Positions 50,225 to 58,918 of a DNA stretch of 64,000 nucleotides are shown here, one piece after another. The stretch is from Bacillus benzoevorans (GTDB lineage Bacteria > Bacillota > Bacilli > Bacillales > Cytobacillaceae). The stretch covers positions 1 through 64,000 of the forward strand of contig NZ_JACHGK010000013.1 in the NCBI RefSeq assembly GCF_014207535.1. The letters are read 5' to 3'. Below the pieces are notes generated by a model. That model made no database searches. It had not been told where the DNA came from and worked only from the letters and a program-made list of their open reading frames with translations. Each line of letters begins with the position of its first letter. Position 1 is the stretch's first letter. A program made the translations under genes and the position numbers.

Positions 50225-51550
50225 ATGAATGCAATTAGCAATAAATCTGAAGTGGCTAAAGAGGATTTAATAGACAAAAAGACTAGAATGAGAGCGCTGA
50301 TTGCGAGTGCGGTTGGAAGCTCGGTAGAGTGGTTTGATTTCTTCCTATATGGAACGATGGCCGCTTTAGTTTTTAATACGCTCTTTTTTCCAAGCGCTGA
50401 TCCCTATGTTAGTATGATGCTATCTTATGTATCTTTTGCGTTAGCGTTCCTTGTTCGTCCGATTGGCGGCATTATTTTTAGTCATATTGGAGATAAGATT
50501 GGCCGTAAGAAAACGCTTATTATTACTTTATCGTTGATGGGATTTTCGACTGTTGCCATGGGGCTTTTACCAAATTATGAAACAGTTGGTCTATGGGCAC
50601 CAGTATTACTTATCACATTAAGGCTTGTGCAAGGACTATCACTTGGTGGTGAATGGGGTGGCGGTATTTTACTTGCGGTTGAATATTCACCTAAAAAGAA
50701 ACGTGGCTTTTACGGAAGTATTCCGCAGATCGGTGCGATGATTGGTTTAAGTTTAGCATCCCTTTTCTCATCCGTTTTAACAACTGTTCTTACTGAAGAG
50801 CAATTTTTAAGCTTTGGCTGGAGAATACCATTCATCCTTAGTATTTTCATCGTTGTCTTTGGTTTATGGATTCGAAAAGGAATTGGTGAAACCCCTTCAT
50901 TCCAAAAGGTTGCTGAATCTGGAGAAACGGTAAAAGTTCCACTTTTTGAAACACTTACAAAGCATTGGAAAGCTGTATTAACAACAATTGGTGCTAAGTT
51001 TATTGAAACGTCTACATTCTTTATTTTTGCAACATTTACAATCTCCTATGCCGTTGGTACGGTAGGATATGATAAAACAGTTGCATTGAACGCTGTTTTA
51101 ATTGCTGCGATTGTTGCGATCCCAGCTATGATGATCTCTGGTGCACTTTCAGACCGTATCGGCAGGAAAAAGATGTATGTCGCTGGTACAGTCGCCATTA
51201 TACTCTATGCTATCCCTTACTTCTGGTTAATTTCATTAAAAACTACTTTTGCGCTAACAATAGCGATTGTCATTGGTTTTGGTATTATATGGCCAATGTT
51301 CGGAGCCGTTTTAGGAGCATTATTCGCAGAAAGTTTCAGTGCAAATATTCGCTATACAGGGATTTCGTTAGGCTATATGATCGGAGCCGCTTTAGTGGGT
51401 GGTCCAGCGCCGCTTATCGCAACTGCTTTACTGGCAAAATACAATAATAGCTATATCCCAGTTGGGCTATTTATTATTGTGGCTGGTTTCATCTCCTTAA
51501 TTGCCATGGCGTTTACGAAAGATAGAACGGGCAGGGACTTGGATGATTGA
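50225..51550 (+). CDS. MHS-family (MFS) metabolite:proton symporter
   Basis: 441 residues, 12 membrane segments. The metabolite:H+ symporter subfamily is indicated by SSVEWFDFFLYGTMAALVFN, FLVRPIGGIIFSHIGDKIGRKK (the MFS motif between helices 2 and 3), RLVQGLSLGGEWGGGILLA and SGALSDRIGRKK. Relatives (ShiA, ProP, KgtP, YhjE/YdfJ) import dicarboxylates, shikimate, osmolytes or similar compounds; the substrate here is not deducible. The start has AAAGGAGGAG. It is monocistronic; a family C repeat follows seven bases after the stop. Confidence 0.9.
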   Translation: MNAISNKSEVAKEDLIDKKTRMRALIASAVGSSVEWFDFFLYGTMAALVFNTLFFPSADPYVSMMLSYVSFALAFLVRPIGGIIFSHIGDKIGRKKTLIITLSLMGFSTVAMGLLPNYETVGLWAPVLLITLRLVQGLSLGGEWGGGILLAVEYSPKKKRGFYGSIPQIGAMIGLSLASLFSSVLTTVLTEEQFLSFGWRIPFILSIFIVVFGLWIRKGIGETPSFQKVAESGETVKVPLFETLTKHWKAVLTTIGAKFIETSTFFIFATFTISYAVGTVGYDKTVALNAVLIAAIVAIPAMMISGALSDRIGRKKMYVAGTVAIILYAIPYFWLISLKTTFALTIAIVIGFGIIWPMFGAVLGALFAESFSANIRYTGISLGYMIGAALVGGPAPLIATALLAKYNNSYIPVGLFIIVAGFISLIAMAFTKDRTGRDLDD

Positions 51551-51556
51551 TTTATA

Positions 51557-51683
51557 GAAACAGGGGGACGGTTCTCGCGTTTCCCTAATTAATTCCAAAT
51601 GATAGTTTGAGAGCGATAAGGGACACGGGGACAAGTCCCTTGTCCCGTTCAAGCAACATGGGACAGGGAACCCTCTGTCCCCC
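51557..51683 (+). repeat. Family C and D repeats
   Basis: GAAACAGGGGGACGGTTCTC...TTTCCCTAATTAATTCC with the AATGATAGTTTGAGAGCGAT extension, then a GGGACACGGGGACAAGTCCC / GGGACAGGGAACCC hairpin, lying between convergent genes. Confidence 0.8.
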
Positions 51684-51686
51684 ACC

Positions 51687-52202
51687 CTATTCATCATTCC
51701 TGGATTCGTCCTCGATAATATCCCCCGATAATGCGGCAATTGCCGCAATACGCTTCTCTTTATCTAATTCTACAAACTCAGACAAAATGGAGGAAATTGC
51801 TTCATTTTTATCCCCAGCGTCTTTGTAAAGCAAGTTACAATAACGAATAATTTCGGCCGCAGTTGGTGTGGATATATCCGGATAATTCTCCTGCATAAAA
51901 TCAGTCACAAGAGTTACCTTTTCTTGTTTTGTCAGCTCACCCCATTTTGCAAATGCCACATCCTTATTAAAAGGGTCAAAAATCAAATAAATAGCAGCAA
52001 GTAAAAGAACCAAACCAGACAAAAAATACACACGCCAATTGACTCTCTTAAACTTTATTTTATTGGAGTCTGAAGAATTCCTATCTGATATGCTCGATTT
52101 ATTTTGACGTGAAGCATAGTCTTGATCAATCCTCGCCCCACAACTCGCACAGAACGGCTTCGTACTATCTATCTGCTCACCGCAATTTGAACAAAATGCC
52201 AT
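51687..52202 (-). CDS. Zinc-ribbon membrane protein
   Basis: 171 residues from the ATG at 52202, with AAAGGAG eight bases upstream. The N-terminal zinc ribbon has paired CxxC motifs (FCSNCGEQIDSTKPFCASCG), followed by a Ser/Lys-rich linker, one membrane segment (VYFLSGLVLLLAAIYLIFDP) and a ~90-residue outer helical domain (YPDISTPTAAEIIRYCNLLY). This zinc-ribbon plus single-TM layout is common in Firmicutes, with unknown function. Confidence 0.7.
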   Translation of the reverse strand: MAFCSNCGEQIDSTKPFCASCGARIDQDYASRQNKSSISDRNSSDSNKIKFKRVNWRVYFLSGLVLLLAAIYLIFDPFNKDVAFAKWGELTKQEKVTLVTDFMQENYPDISTPTAAEIIRYCNLLYKDAGDKNEAISSILSEFVELDKEKRIAAIAALSGDIIEDESRNDE

Positions 52203-52302
52203 ACCCATTTCTCCTTTTCTGAACATCGAAACGATGCATACTCCAACAGATGTCACATGGTTGTGGTTTTTATTTTAGTCTATTTATAGAATCATGAAAA
52301 GG

Positions 52303-52385
52303 GGCTTAAAGGGACAGGTTCCGTCTCGAAACATGGGGACGGTTCTTGTGTTTCCCTAATATATTCCAGTTAACTAGTTCGAGAG
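52303..52385 (+). repeat. Family D/C repeat
   Basis: GGGACAGGTTCCGTCTCGAA, then ACATGGGGACGGTTCTTGTG and TTTCCCTAATATATTCC. The remainder up to 52703 has no gene. Confidence 0.65.
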
Positions 52386-52703
52386 TATAGTACTCTATTT
52401 TCCAATGGTGTTAGGCTTACATAACGTACATTTCCCGTAAAGTATTTTTACAATAGAATATCCTCTAATTCATCACTCATCGAAATTTCTATTGAAACCA
52501 ATTCTCTGTCTCATGCCATTCTCTTCAAGCTGATAGAAAGATTTATCCCATATTAAACGGAAATGGTAAAAATTGGTGAAATATCAAGAAACCCCTACGT
52601 TTCTCCATTATTTGGGAATATACTGTAGTAAAGGAGGTTGTAACTGCTTCAAAAAAACTACTAAATTGTAACAAAACATTCAAAAAAACTCCGTTAGTTC
52701 TCA

Positions 52704-52732
52704 TTGTAAATCGAACATATATTCGTTATGAT
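52704..52732 (+). promoter_or_regulatory. Promoter of the TnpB-like gene with LexA-box-like site in the spacer
   Basis: TTGTAA (52704-52709), a 17-base spacer and TATGAT (52727-52732). The spacer contains CGAACATATATTCG (52712-52725), one base from the palindrome CGAACATATGTTCG, a standard Bacillus LexA/DinR operator sequence. Placement inside the core promoter is where a repressor would act. Confidence 0.55.
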
Positions 52733-52762
52733 AAATTAAAACCAGTATACGAGGTGTTTACG

Positions 52763-54334
52763 ATGAAAATCACTCGAATCTGTTTATTAGAAACGAATCA
52801 TAATGAAGAAATCGGTCATCTCAATGAATTGATGAGAACTTGGTGCTCGGCTTTGCGATTTTCCTTTAATCGTTTATTAGAAGGAGAAAACTTTGGCGAT
52901 GTCATCAAAATCGTTCAACAAAAGTTTCGTTTAAACAAGCGATACGCAGAAGATGCTGTTTTGCAAGCCCAAGCTGTTTTCACAAGCCAGAAAGAATTGC
53001 TGCCTATCCGTTTAGAGGGAGTGCAGGCGAAAATTCAAAAAACCGTTCGAAAAATGGAAGATTATCAAACAGGTAAAAAAAGACCAAAGAAAGTTCCAAT
53101 CGATACCTGTTTAGTCGGTTTACAAGCTCGTCTAGATAAACTTCAAGAGAAGGAATCTGTCCTGTTAAAACACGACGAACAGGGAACCATTCCAACGGTT
53201 ATTTTCGGAGGCAAGAAAAACTTTTATCATCGATTGAAGAATCAGATTTCATCAAAAGAATGGAAAGAACTTCGTGCGAATACCCTATACTCCCGTGGGG
53301 ATCGATCAAAGAAGGGAAATTTAAACACAAGAATAGTGTGGGATGAAGCAGAAAACCAATTTTATTTGGAAGTGGCTAACCCTCTTCTGAAAAAGGAAGA
53401 GGCGAAAAATAGTCCTCGGCTTCGTTTTCAAGTCTATATTCCGGATAAATATTTTGCGGAAATCATCCAGATCGTTCTCCCAAATGTTGTCGGAACAACG
53501 CCGAAAGGAAAAGATATAGAGGAATTTCAAGTATACTCCATTGAAATCAAACGAAAAGGGAAAAAATATTATGTTCACCTCACGTATGACCTTAAAACCT
53601 TTGGTTCCGAATTAACATGGAGCGAAAAAATCACATCTGATAGGATGGCGGGGATTGATGTTAACATTGACAGAATTGCCGTTACAATATTAACAAAAGA
53701 AGGTCGTTTCTTGGAGTCTAAAACGTTCTATTGCCATGAAATGGAGTATGTAAAAAGGAATAGAAGGACTAATATTGCGGGAGAAACCGCAAAAGAGGTC
53801 ATTTCCTATTTATTACAATGGAATGTTGGAGCCTTTGTATTAGAAGATCTTAAGTTTAAACAAGACCAAGATACAAATAAGAGGTTTAATCGTCTTGTCC
53901 ATTCTTTCGCAAAAAATAAGATGCAAAAGGCTCTTATTTCCAGAGGGTTGAAATATGGATTCAAAATAAAAAAGGTCAACCCAGCCTATACGTCGGTGAT
54001 TGGTCGATTCAAGTATTCCAAAATGTATGGCCTGTCCGTTCATGAGGCTGCTTCATTCGTGATTGGGAGAAGAGGTCTAGGTTTTGAAGAAAAAATTCCG
54101 AAGGAACTCATCCATCAACTCCGCTCTTTAGTCAAGCCTATGTTGATTCAAATTCTTGGGTCAATGGAAGAATCCGAGAAACAATCAACCCATGGAAAAC
54201 AGAGGAGAAAGTGGATAGCCATATTGTTAAAAAACATAGAGGACTTTAAAAATAACCATAGTTGGAAACTATGGAATGTCATCCACAAAACATTTCTTGT
54301 CAAGAACCAAGAATTACAATTAAAGGAGGTGTAA
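52763..54334 (+). CDS. TnpB-like (IS605 OrfB / Cas12-ancestor) protein, zinc finger missing
   Basis: 523 residues from ATG 52763, with CGAGGTG upstream. The C-terminal RuvC-like core is visible: motif I RMAGIDVNIDRIAVTIL (Asp), motif II GAFVLEDLKF (Glu), and the bridge and lid region LVHSFAKNKMQKALISRGLKY. Where canonical TnpB has four Cys and then DRDxNAA, this protein has AYTSVIGRFKYSKMYGLSVH then EAASFVIGRRGLGF. There is no zinc knuckle and no obvious third Asp. The N-terminal ~240 residues are longer than in minimal TnpB. It may be a nuclease-altered or nuclease-dead derivative that is still RNA-guided. No TnpA partner is adjacent. A structured RNA region follows directly. Confidence 0.75.
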   Translation: MKITRICLLETNHNEEIGHLNELMRTWCSALRFSFNRLLEGENFGDVIKIVQQKFRLNKRYAEDAVLQAQAVFTSQKELLPIRLEGVQAKIQKTVRKMEDYQTGKKRPKKVPIDTCLVGLQARLDKLQEKESVLLKHDEQGTIPTVIFGGKKNFYHRLKNQISSKEWKELRANTLYSRGDRSKKGNLNTRIVWDEAENQFYLEVANPLLKKEEAKNSPRLRFQVYIPDKYFAEIIQIVLPNVVGTTPKGKDIEEFQVYSIEIKRKGKKYYVHLTYDLKTFGSELTWSEKITSDRMAGIDVNIDRIAVTILTKEGRFLESKTFYCHEMEYVKRNRRTNIAGETAKEVISYLLQWNVGAFVLEDLKFKQDQDTNKRFNRLVHSFAKNKMQKALISRGLKYGFKIKKVNPAYTSVIGRFKYSKMYGLSVHEAASFVIGRRGLGFEEKIPKELIHQLRSLVKPMLIQILGSMEESEKQSTHGKQRRKWIAILLKNIEDFKNNHSWKLWNVIHKTFLVKNQELQLKEV

Positions 54335-54351
54335 TCCTGATTACAAAATTC

Positions 54352-54500
54352 TTGCGGAAGTCTGACCAATAGAAGGAATGGTCTTTCGCAATCGCCAGCT
54401 CTAACAGAGCACCGCAGGTCGTCCTGGACAGTAGGTTCACGACAAGGGTTCGAGTCCTTTCCTGACGGAGTGATGTGAGAATCGTCAGGGCATGTCCCTT
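54352..54500 (+). ncRNA. Candidate guide (omega) RNA downstream of the TnpB-like gene
   Basis: Five hairpins follow one another without coding potential: TTGCGGAAGtctGACCA / TGGTCTTTCGCAA (54352-54391), GCTCTaacAGAGC (54398-54410), GTCGT..ACGAC (54418-54443), AAGGG-TTCGAGT-CCTTT (54444-54460) and CCTGACG..CGTCAGG (54461-54489), then CATGTCCCTTTTTCTT. The fourth hairpin has the form of a tRNA T-arm. OmegaRNAs of TnpB are normally encoded at the 3' end of the gene, exactly here. The boundaries and guide position are not determinable by eye. Confidence 0.6.
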
Positions 54501-54579
54501 TTTCTTGGTTCGGGGGCGAATCGTGACTATTTGAAAACTTTTAATAGTTTTTAATAGATTTTTGTAACCAGGAAGTCTA

Positions 54580-56235
54580 ATGAAGAAGTTAACGAGTTTA
54601 GTCCTTTTTGTGTTGGTCATGGGTCTTGTTACTCCGATTAATGGTCAAGCCGCAAGTGGATTTAAGGATGTTTCAGCAAGCTATACTTTTTATGATGAGG
54701 TTCTCTATCTCTCAGGAAAGGGAGTGATTTCGGGTTACGCGGATGGCACATTTAAACCGAATATAACAGTCACCCGGGCACAAGCAGCCATGATGCTCGG
54801 CCGTGCTTTGAACTTAAACGGTGAACCAAGGAATACGAAATTTAAGGATGTCACGGCGTATGTGACGGGCTCAGGATATATTGCGGCAGCTGTTGAAAAA
54901 GGGATTATCAGCGGATATGCGGATGGAACCTACCGCCCATACGATTCTGTCACCCGTGGGCAGATGGCGATCTTTTTGAACCGGGCATTTTCCTTAACAC
55001 AGGGGAATGTGAATGGTTTTTCCGATATCACTGCCAAAATTGCCGCCTATCAATCTATTTTGAATGTGTCTGCCAATGGAATTGCCAGCGGATATGCGGA
55101 TGGGACGTATCGCCCTAATCTAGCGGTGACTCGCGGACAGTTTTCGGCATTTATGGCACGAACATTGGAGCCATCTTTTCGCGCGGGAATGGTTTATTTT
55201 TCTGATAAAAATTTTGAAAAGGTGATAAGAGAAACACTCAACAAACCAGCGGGAAACATCACAGCTGCCGATATGAGCAGCATTAATAAAATTGAAGCCA
55301 AAGGATATGCTATTAAGAGTGTATCAGGGATTGAACATGCGAAAAATCTAACGTATCTTGATTTACGTGAAAACGAAATCAGTGATATTAGTAGATTAAC
55401 TGAGTTAACCAAGCTGAGAGTGCTTCATTTACCTTTCAATCAGATTAGTGATATCAGTGCATTAGCTGGATTGGCCAAGCTTGAAATTGTTGATTTATCC
55501 TACAATCGCATCCGTGATGTTCGTGCTTTGAACGGTTTAACAGAGATTCATGCGCTCAATTTATCCGCTAACGGTATAAACGATATCAGTGCTTTGAGCA
55601 GATTGACCAAACTGATTGATCTTAAATTAGCTGCCAATGGTATAAGCGATATCAGTGCTTTGAGCAAATTCAACACTCTTTATACGCTTAATTTAACCTA
55701 TAACAACATCAGTGATATCAGCGCATTAAGCGGATTAAACACCCTGCAGGATCTTGCTTTAACCGGCAATCAAATAAGCGATATCCGTGCTCTAAGGGGC
55801 CTAACCAATCTTTACGCCCTCCGTCTTGATATTAATAAAATAAATGATATCGGCGCCCTAAGTGGATTAACTAAACTTACAACATTAAATGTAAGTGTCA
55901 ACGAATTTAGTGATATTCGTGCCTTAAGCAGTTTAACCAAGCTTGAGGATTTGAGTCTAGGTGGAAATGAATTAGATGATATCCGTGCATTGGGCAGCTT
56001 AATCAATCTTACAAAGCTCGATTTATCCTTAACCGGAATCAGCGATATCAGCTCCTTAAGCAAATTAATCAAGCTGCAATATGTTTATTTATCCGGCAAC
56101 AAAATAAGCGATATCACTCCGTTAAGCCAACACCCGGATCTTATTTATATTAATTTAACAGATAATGAACTGAATTCAGAATCGCAAGACGTAATAAAAG
56201 ATCTAAATGCACGCGAAGTAATCGTTTTTTATTAA
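54580..56235 (+). CDS. SLH-anchored leucine-rich-repeat protein (internalin-like)
   Basis: 551 residues. Signal peptide (KLTSLVLFVLVMGLVTPING), three SLH domains (YADGTFKPNITVTRAQAAMM; YADGTYRPYDSVTRGQMAIF; YADGTYRPNLAVTRGQFSAF) up to about residue 200, a linker segment (FSDKNFEKVIRETLNKPAGN), then about eleven 22-residue leucine-rich repeats of the internalin type (LxxLxLxxNxISDISALSGL). The SLH part should bind cell-wall polymer; the LRR part is for protein or glycan recognition. AGGAAG precedes the start. The highly regular repeats can expand or contract by recombination. Confidence 0.92.
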   Translation: MKKLTSLVLFVLVMGLVTPINGQAASGFKDVSASYTFYDEVLYLSGKGVISGYADGTFKPNITVTRAQAAMMLGRALNLNGEPRNTKFKDVTAYVTGSGYIAAAVEKGIISGYADGTYRPYDSVTRGQMAIFLNRAFSLTQGNVNGFSDITAKIAAYQSILNVSANGIASGYADGTYRPNLAVTRGQFSAFMARTLEPSFRAGMVYFSDKNFEKVIRETLNKPAGNITAADMSSINKIEAKGYAIKSVSGIEHAKNLTYLDLRENEISDISRLTELTKLRVLHLPFNQISDISALAGLAKLEIVDLSYNRIRDVRALNGLTEIHALNLSANGINDISALSRLTKLIDLKLAANGISDISALSKFNTLYTLNLTYNNISDISALSGLNTLQDLALTGNQISDIRALRGLTNLYALRLDINKINDIGALSGLTKLTTLNVSVNEFSDIRALSSLTKLEDLSLGGNELDDIRALGSLINLTKLDLSLTGISDISSLSKLIKLQYVYLSGNKISDITPLSQHPDLIYINLTDNELNSESQDVIKDLNAREVIVFY

Positions 56236-56404
56236 AAGGTGGGACGAGGGGGCAGGCCTCGTCCTTGCATAGGGAATAAATTATGAACTATGGGGAGGGA
56301 CGCTTGCTTCCCTTTCCAGTTAGTGACAAAATGGAATTAAAGATATGGAAGAAGTGGGCTTACCCGGATCATCATCGCTTTCAAACAATCCATTGGAGTA
56401 AATG

Positions 56405-56436
56405 AGGGAAACAGGAGAACCGACCCCTGTTTCACA
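56405..56436 (-). repeat. Family C repeat, inverted, before a lipoprotein gene
   Basis: AGGGAAACAGGAGAACCGAC then CCCTGTTTC, followed by the GGAGGG of the next gene. Confidence 0.7.
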
Positions 56437-56450
56437 CTGGAGGGAATAGC

Positions 56451-57374
56451 ATGAAAAGAATTCTTGTATTGGTCGTCCTTTTAATAGTAAGCGCTTTCCT
56501 ATTTGGCTGTACAAACAGTGTAAAGACTTCTCAGAATGAAAAACCGCAGAAGGAGGAGCCGCAGCAAAATGTTGAAACTGACCAGGAAATGATTAAAAAC
56601 CTGGTAAAGAAATTCGGCGGGAAATTGCAAAACGTTTCGCTGCTCGCCCCGCAGGACGTTTTGGTCAAGAGCTTAGAGGAAAACTATGCTGATTTTGTGG
56701 CCCCAGCACTTCTTGAAGAATGGAAAAAGAATCCGCAAAAGGCACCGGGACGGATGGTCTCAAGCCCATGGCCGGATAGGATAGAGATAAGTGCTATTGA
56801 AAAGACAACGAAAAATGAATATAAAGTGCAAGGTGAAATCATTGAAATAACCAGCGTGGAGGAGGAAAAAGGGGGAGCCGCTGCCAAACAGGCAATTTCT
56901 CTTATTGTAAAAAAAGTAAATGGGAACTGGCTGATTAACGAAGTGACGCTGGAAGCCAGAGCAGAAGAAACAAATGCAGTTGTCTATAAGAACACCCAGT
57001 ATGGTTTTAATTTTACATTACCAGAAACCTGGCGGGGATACAGTATTGTGAATGATTCCTGGGAGGGAATGAGCATCAGTGGTTCCGAGGAGCAAGGGGT
57101 TGCAGCAACCGGTCCTATTATTCTAATCAGACATCCGCAATGGACCAGTGAAAACCCGCGTCAGGATATTCCGATCATGATCCTCACCGTTGCCCAGTGG
57201 AACTCTATGCAAAATGAGGAATTTCATATTGGTGCAGCACCTATCGGACCAAAAGAACTCGGCCGCAATACAAACTATGTCTTTGCACTCCCGGCCCGCT
57301 ACAACTACGCATTTCCAACAGGCTTTGAAGAAGTAGAAGACATACTAAACAACAACCCCCTGCAGCCTTTTTAA
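56451..57374 (+). CDS. Lipoprotein with PsbP-like C-terminal domain
   Basis: 307 residues. Lipoprotein signal ending FLFGC (Cys about 20), a Lys/Glu/Gln-rich spacer, a central NTF2-like or DUF3828-type region (DQEMIKNLVKKFGGKLQNVS; YKVQGEIIEITSVEEEKGG; VKKVNGNWLINEV) and a C-terminal segment VVYKNTQYGFNFTLPETWRG then YSIVNDSW, common in Bacillus surface lipoproteins. The last codons form half of the terminator hairpin. The start has TGGAGGGAA. The function is unknown. Confidence 0.8.
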   Translation: MKRILVLVVLLIVSAFLFGCTNSVKTSQNEKPQKEEPQQNVETDQEMIKNLVKKFGGKLQNVSLLAPQDVLVKSLEENYADFVAPALLEEWKKNPQKAPGRMVSSPWPDRIEISAIEKTTKNEYKVQGEIIEITSVEEEKGGAAAKQAISLIVKKVNGNWLINEVTLEARAEETNAVVYKNTQYGFNFTLPETWRGYSIVNDSWEGMSISGSEEQGVAATGPIILIRHPQWTSENPRQDIPIMILTVAQWNSMQNEEFHIGAAPIGPKELGRNTNYVFALPARYNYAFPTGFEEVEDILNNNPLQPF

Positions 57375-57387
57375 TGCAGGGGTTTTT
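57357..57387 (+). terminator. Terminator overlapping the lipoprotein stop codon
   Basis: CCCCTGCA pairs with TGCAGGGG, followed by TTTTT. A family C repeat starts 15 bases further on (57402). Confidence 0.85.
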
Positions 57388-57401
57388 CAAAACATGGGCA
57401 A

Positions 57402-57505
57402 AACATGGGGACGGTTCTCGCGTTTCCCTAATTACTTCCAGTTGTAGGACACGGGGACAGGTACCGCCTCTGCAGCATGGCCAGAAACCTGTCCCGTCGC
57501 CCCTT
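57402..57505 (+). repeat. Family C and D repeats
   Basis: AAACATGGGGACGGTTCTCG then CGTTTCCCTAATTACTTCC, then ACACGGGGACAGGTACCGC...CCTGTCCCGTCGCCCC. Confidence 0.75.
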
Positions 57506-57667
57506 CCTCTACCTTCGCAAAAAAGTTGCCGCCTTTGGGCATACTACTCCTATAATACTCCTATTTTGTTTTTCGTGATGGTTTTAGGGATCGTTTCTTA
57601 ATTTGGAAGGGAAGCACCACTCCGGGAGGTAAAACCCCATACTTCTTATCAGAAGGAGAAGATTGAT

Positions 57668-58258
57668 TTGGAAAGTGCCGGGCATATGGAATTGGATGAA
57701 TTTCTTGAAAAATTGGCTTCACCGGACTTCCCGAGTCCCGCAAGCGGAAGCGCTATCGCCATGGTAGCGGCTATAGCGGCAGCTATTTTGGAGATGTCTT
57801 GTAAAGCGACAATAAAGAAGGGCGGGGAAGACCTGCCGATATCGTTACATACTATTGAAGAAACACGCCATCAATGTCTTTCGCTTGCAACGAAGGATAT
57901 GGAGAAACTTGCTGAGGTGCTTCGTTTAACTAAATGCAAGGAGGATTCCCCTGGTAAGTATGAAGTTGCCATGAAAAATGCAACAGATACATTTGTTTCT
58001 TTAATAGCAAAATGTGAGATTATATTAACCCAGACCGAGCGATTCATTCATCGTTCCAGTAAGAAGGTTTATGGGGAGCTGGCGAACAGTGCCTATATGG
58101 CGGAAGCGGCTGCTGTTTCTGCAAAACTTGGAGTGGAATCCAATCTTTTGCTATTGCAGGATGAAATCTATAAAGAAAATACCCGCACCATTATTCGTGA
58201 AAGATGCAGAAATTGTGTTGAAACCAGAAAGCGTATTATTGAGATAATCGAGAGCTAA
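57668..58258 (+). CDS. Cyclodeaminase/cyclohydrolase family protein (FTCD_C/FchA-like)
   Basis: 196 residues, all-helical, of the formiminotransferase-cyclodeaminase C-terminal family: FLEKLASPDFPSPASGSAIA, AAIAAAILEMSCKATIKKG and NSAYMAEAAAVSAKLGVESN. Members act as formimino-THF cyclodeaminase or methenyl-THF cyclohydrolase. Position next to cycA, glyA and sdaAA suggests a role in the folate one-carbon pool that SHMT draws on; this is inferred from context. I use TTG 57668 with AGAAGGAGAA; ATG 57686 is an alternative. Confidence 0.85.
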   Translation: MESAGHMELDEFLEKLASPDFPSPASGSAIAMVAAIAAAILEMSCKATIKKGGEDLPISLHTIEETRHQCLSLATKDMEKLAEVLRLTKCKEDSPGKYEVAMKNATDTFVSLIAKCEIILTQTERFIHRSSKKVYGELANSAYMAEAAAVSAKLGVESNLLLLQDEIYKENTRTIIRERCRNCVETRKRIIEIIES

Positions 58259-58284
58259 CCGATTTGTGGGTCTGTTCCTTGTAG

Positions 58285-58397
58285 GGACACGGGTTCAGGT
58301 ACTTTGTCCTGTTTAAGCAATATGGGGCAGGGAACCTGTCACCCTGTCCCTTTGTTGGAATAAATTAGGGAAACAGGAGGACCGTCCCCTTGTTTTG
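58285..58397. repeat. Family D hairpin and inverted family C repeat
   Basis: GGGACACGGGTTCAGGTAC...GGGAACCTGTCACCCTGTCC, followed by ATTAGGGAAACAGGAGGACC then GTCCCCTTGTTTTGC (inverted C). Confidence 0.7.
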
Positions 58398-58629
58398 CAA
58401 AAAAATTTAAATAATTTTAAAAAAATGTATTTATCTTTCAGAATATTTACAATATAATGAATGTAAGCGGTTCACATTAGAGGAATTATATCAGGCGAGG
58501 TTATCAAACCATTAAACAATTTAGTGGATACAAAATATCATGTTAGATAATGTTACACGAATGGTTTGGAATTTATGACAATATGTTAATCTAAACAAAC
58601 AAAACTACATAACTAGCGATTGATGATAT

Positions 58630-58802
58630 TGGGAGAGAGCGATGCCTATCGCCGCCGAAGGAGAAAATTCCAAAAAGACCATTGGAAACAAACTCTCAGG
58701 TAAAAAGGACCAATATCGGACGCAGCTCTGGAGAGTGCAAATTTATTGCCACCAAAGGGGACCCGCTATTTTGCGGGAGAATCTTTCAGGTAAAAGGACA
58801 GA
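58630..58802 (+). promoter_or_regulatory. Tandem glycine riboswitch upstream of cycA
   Basis: Two glycine aptamers are recognisable. The first runs GGGAGAGAGCGATGCC..GCCGCCGAAGGAG..CTCTCAGGTAAAAAGGAC. The second runs CTCTGGAGAGTGC..GCCACCAAAGGGG..CTTTCAGGTAAAAGGACAG. This is the classical cooperative two-aptamer glycine riboswitch, normally turning on glycine-use genes. The target is probably the permease gene at 59903, though 1.07 kb of repeat DNA lies between. Confidence 0.9.
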
Positions 58803-58836
58803 GAAGGGAATCTACCCTTCTTCTGTCCTTTTTTTG
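58793..58836 (+). terminator. Expression-platform terminator of the first glycine riboswitch
   Basis: AAAAGGACAGAGAAGGG pairs with CCCTTCTTCTGTCCTTTT and runs into T7. The 5' arm overlaps the second aptamer P1 strand, which provides the switch. Confidence 0.85.
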
Positions 58837-58918
58837 TTAACTTTCATTGTTGGATTTAGCCTTATGTCTATCGCGTGAAGGGGTTTTACTTGGGTATAAG
58901 AAACGGAGTGAATCCATT

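Noticed and set aside
54444..54460. Possible tRNA from a T-arm-like hairpin
   Set aside because: Only the T-arm-like stem-loop is present. No acceptor, D or anticodon arms can be folded around it, so it is treated as part of the candidate guide RNA.
58642..58878. Open reading frame of 78 codons
   Set aside because: It lies entirely within a tandem glycine riboswitch and its terminator; the RNA structure explains the sequence and no ribosome binding site is present.
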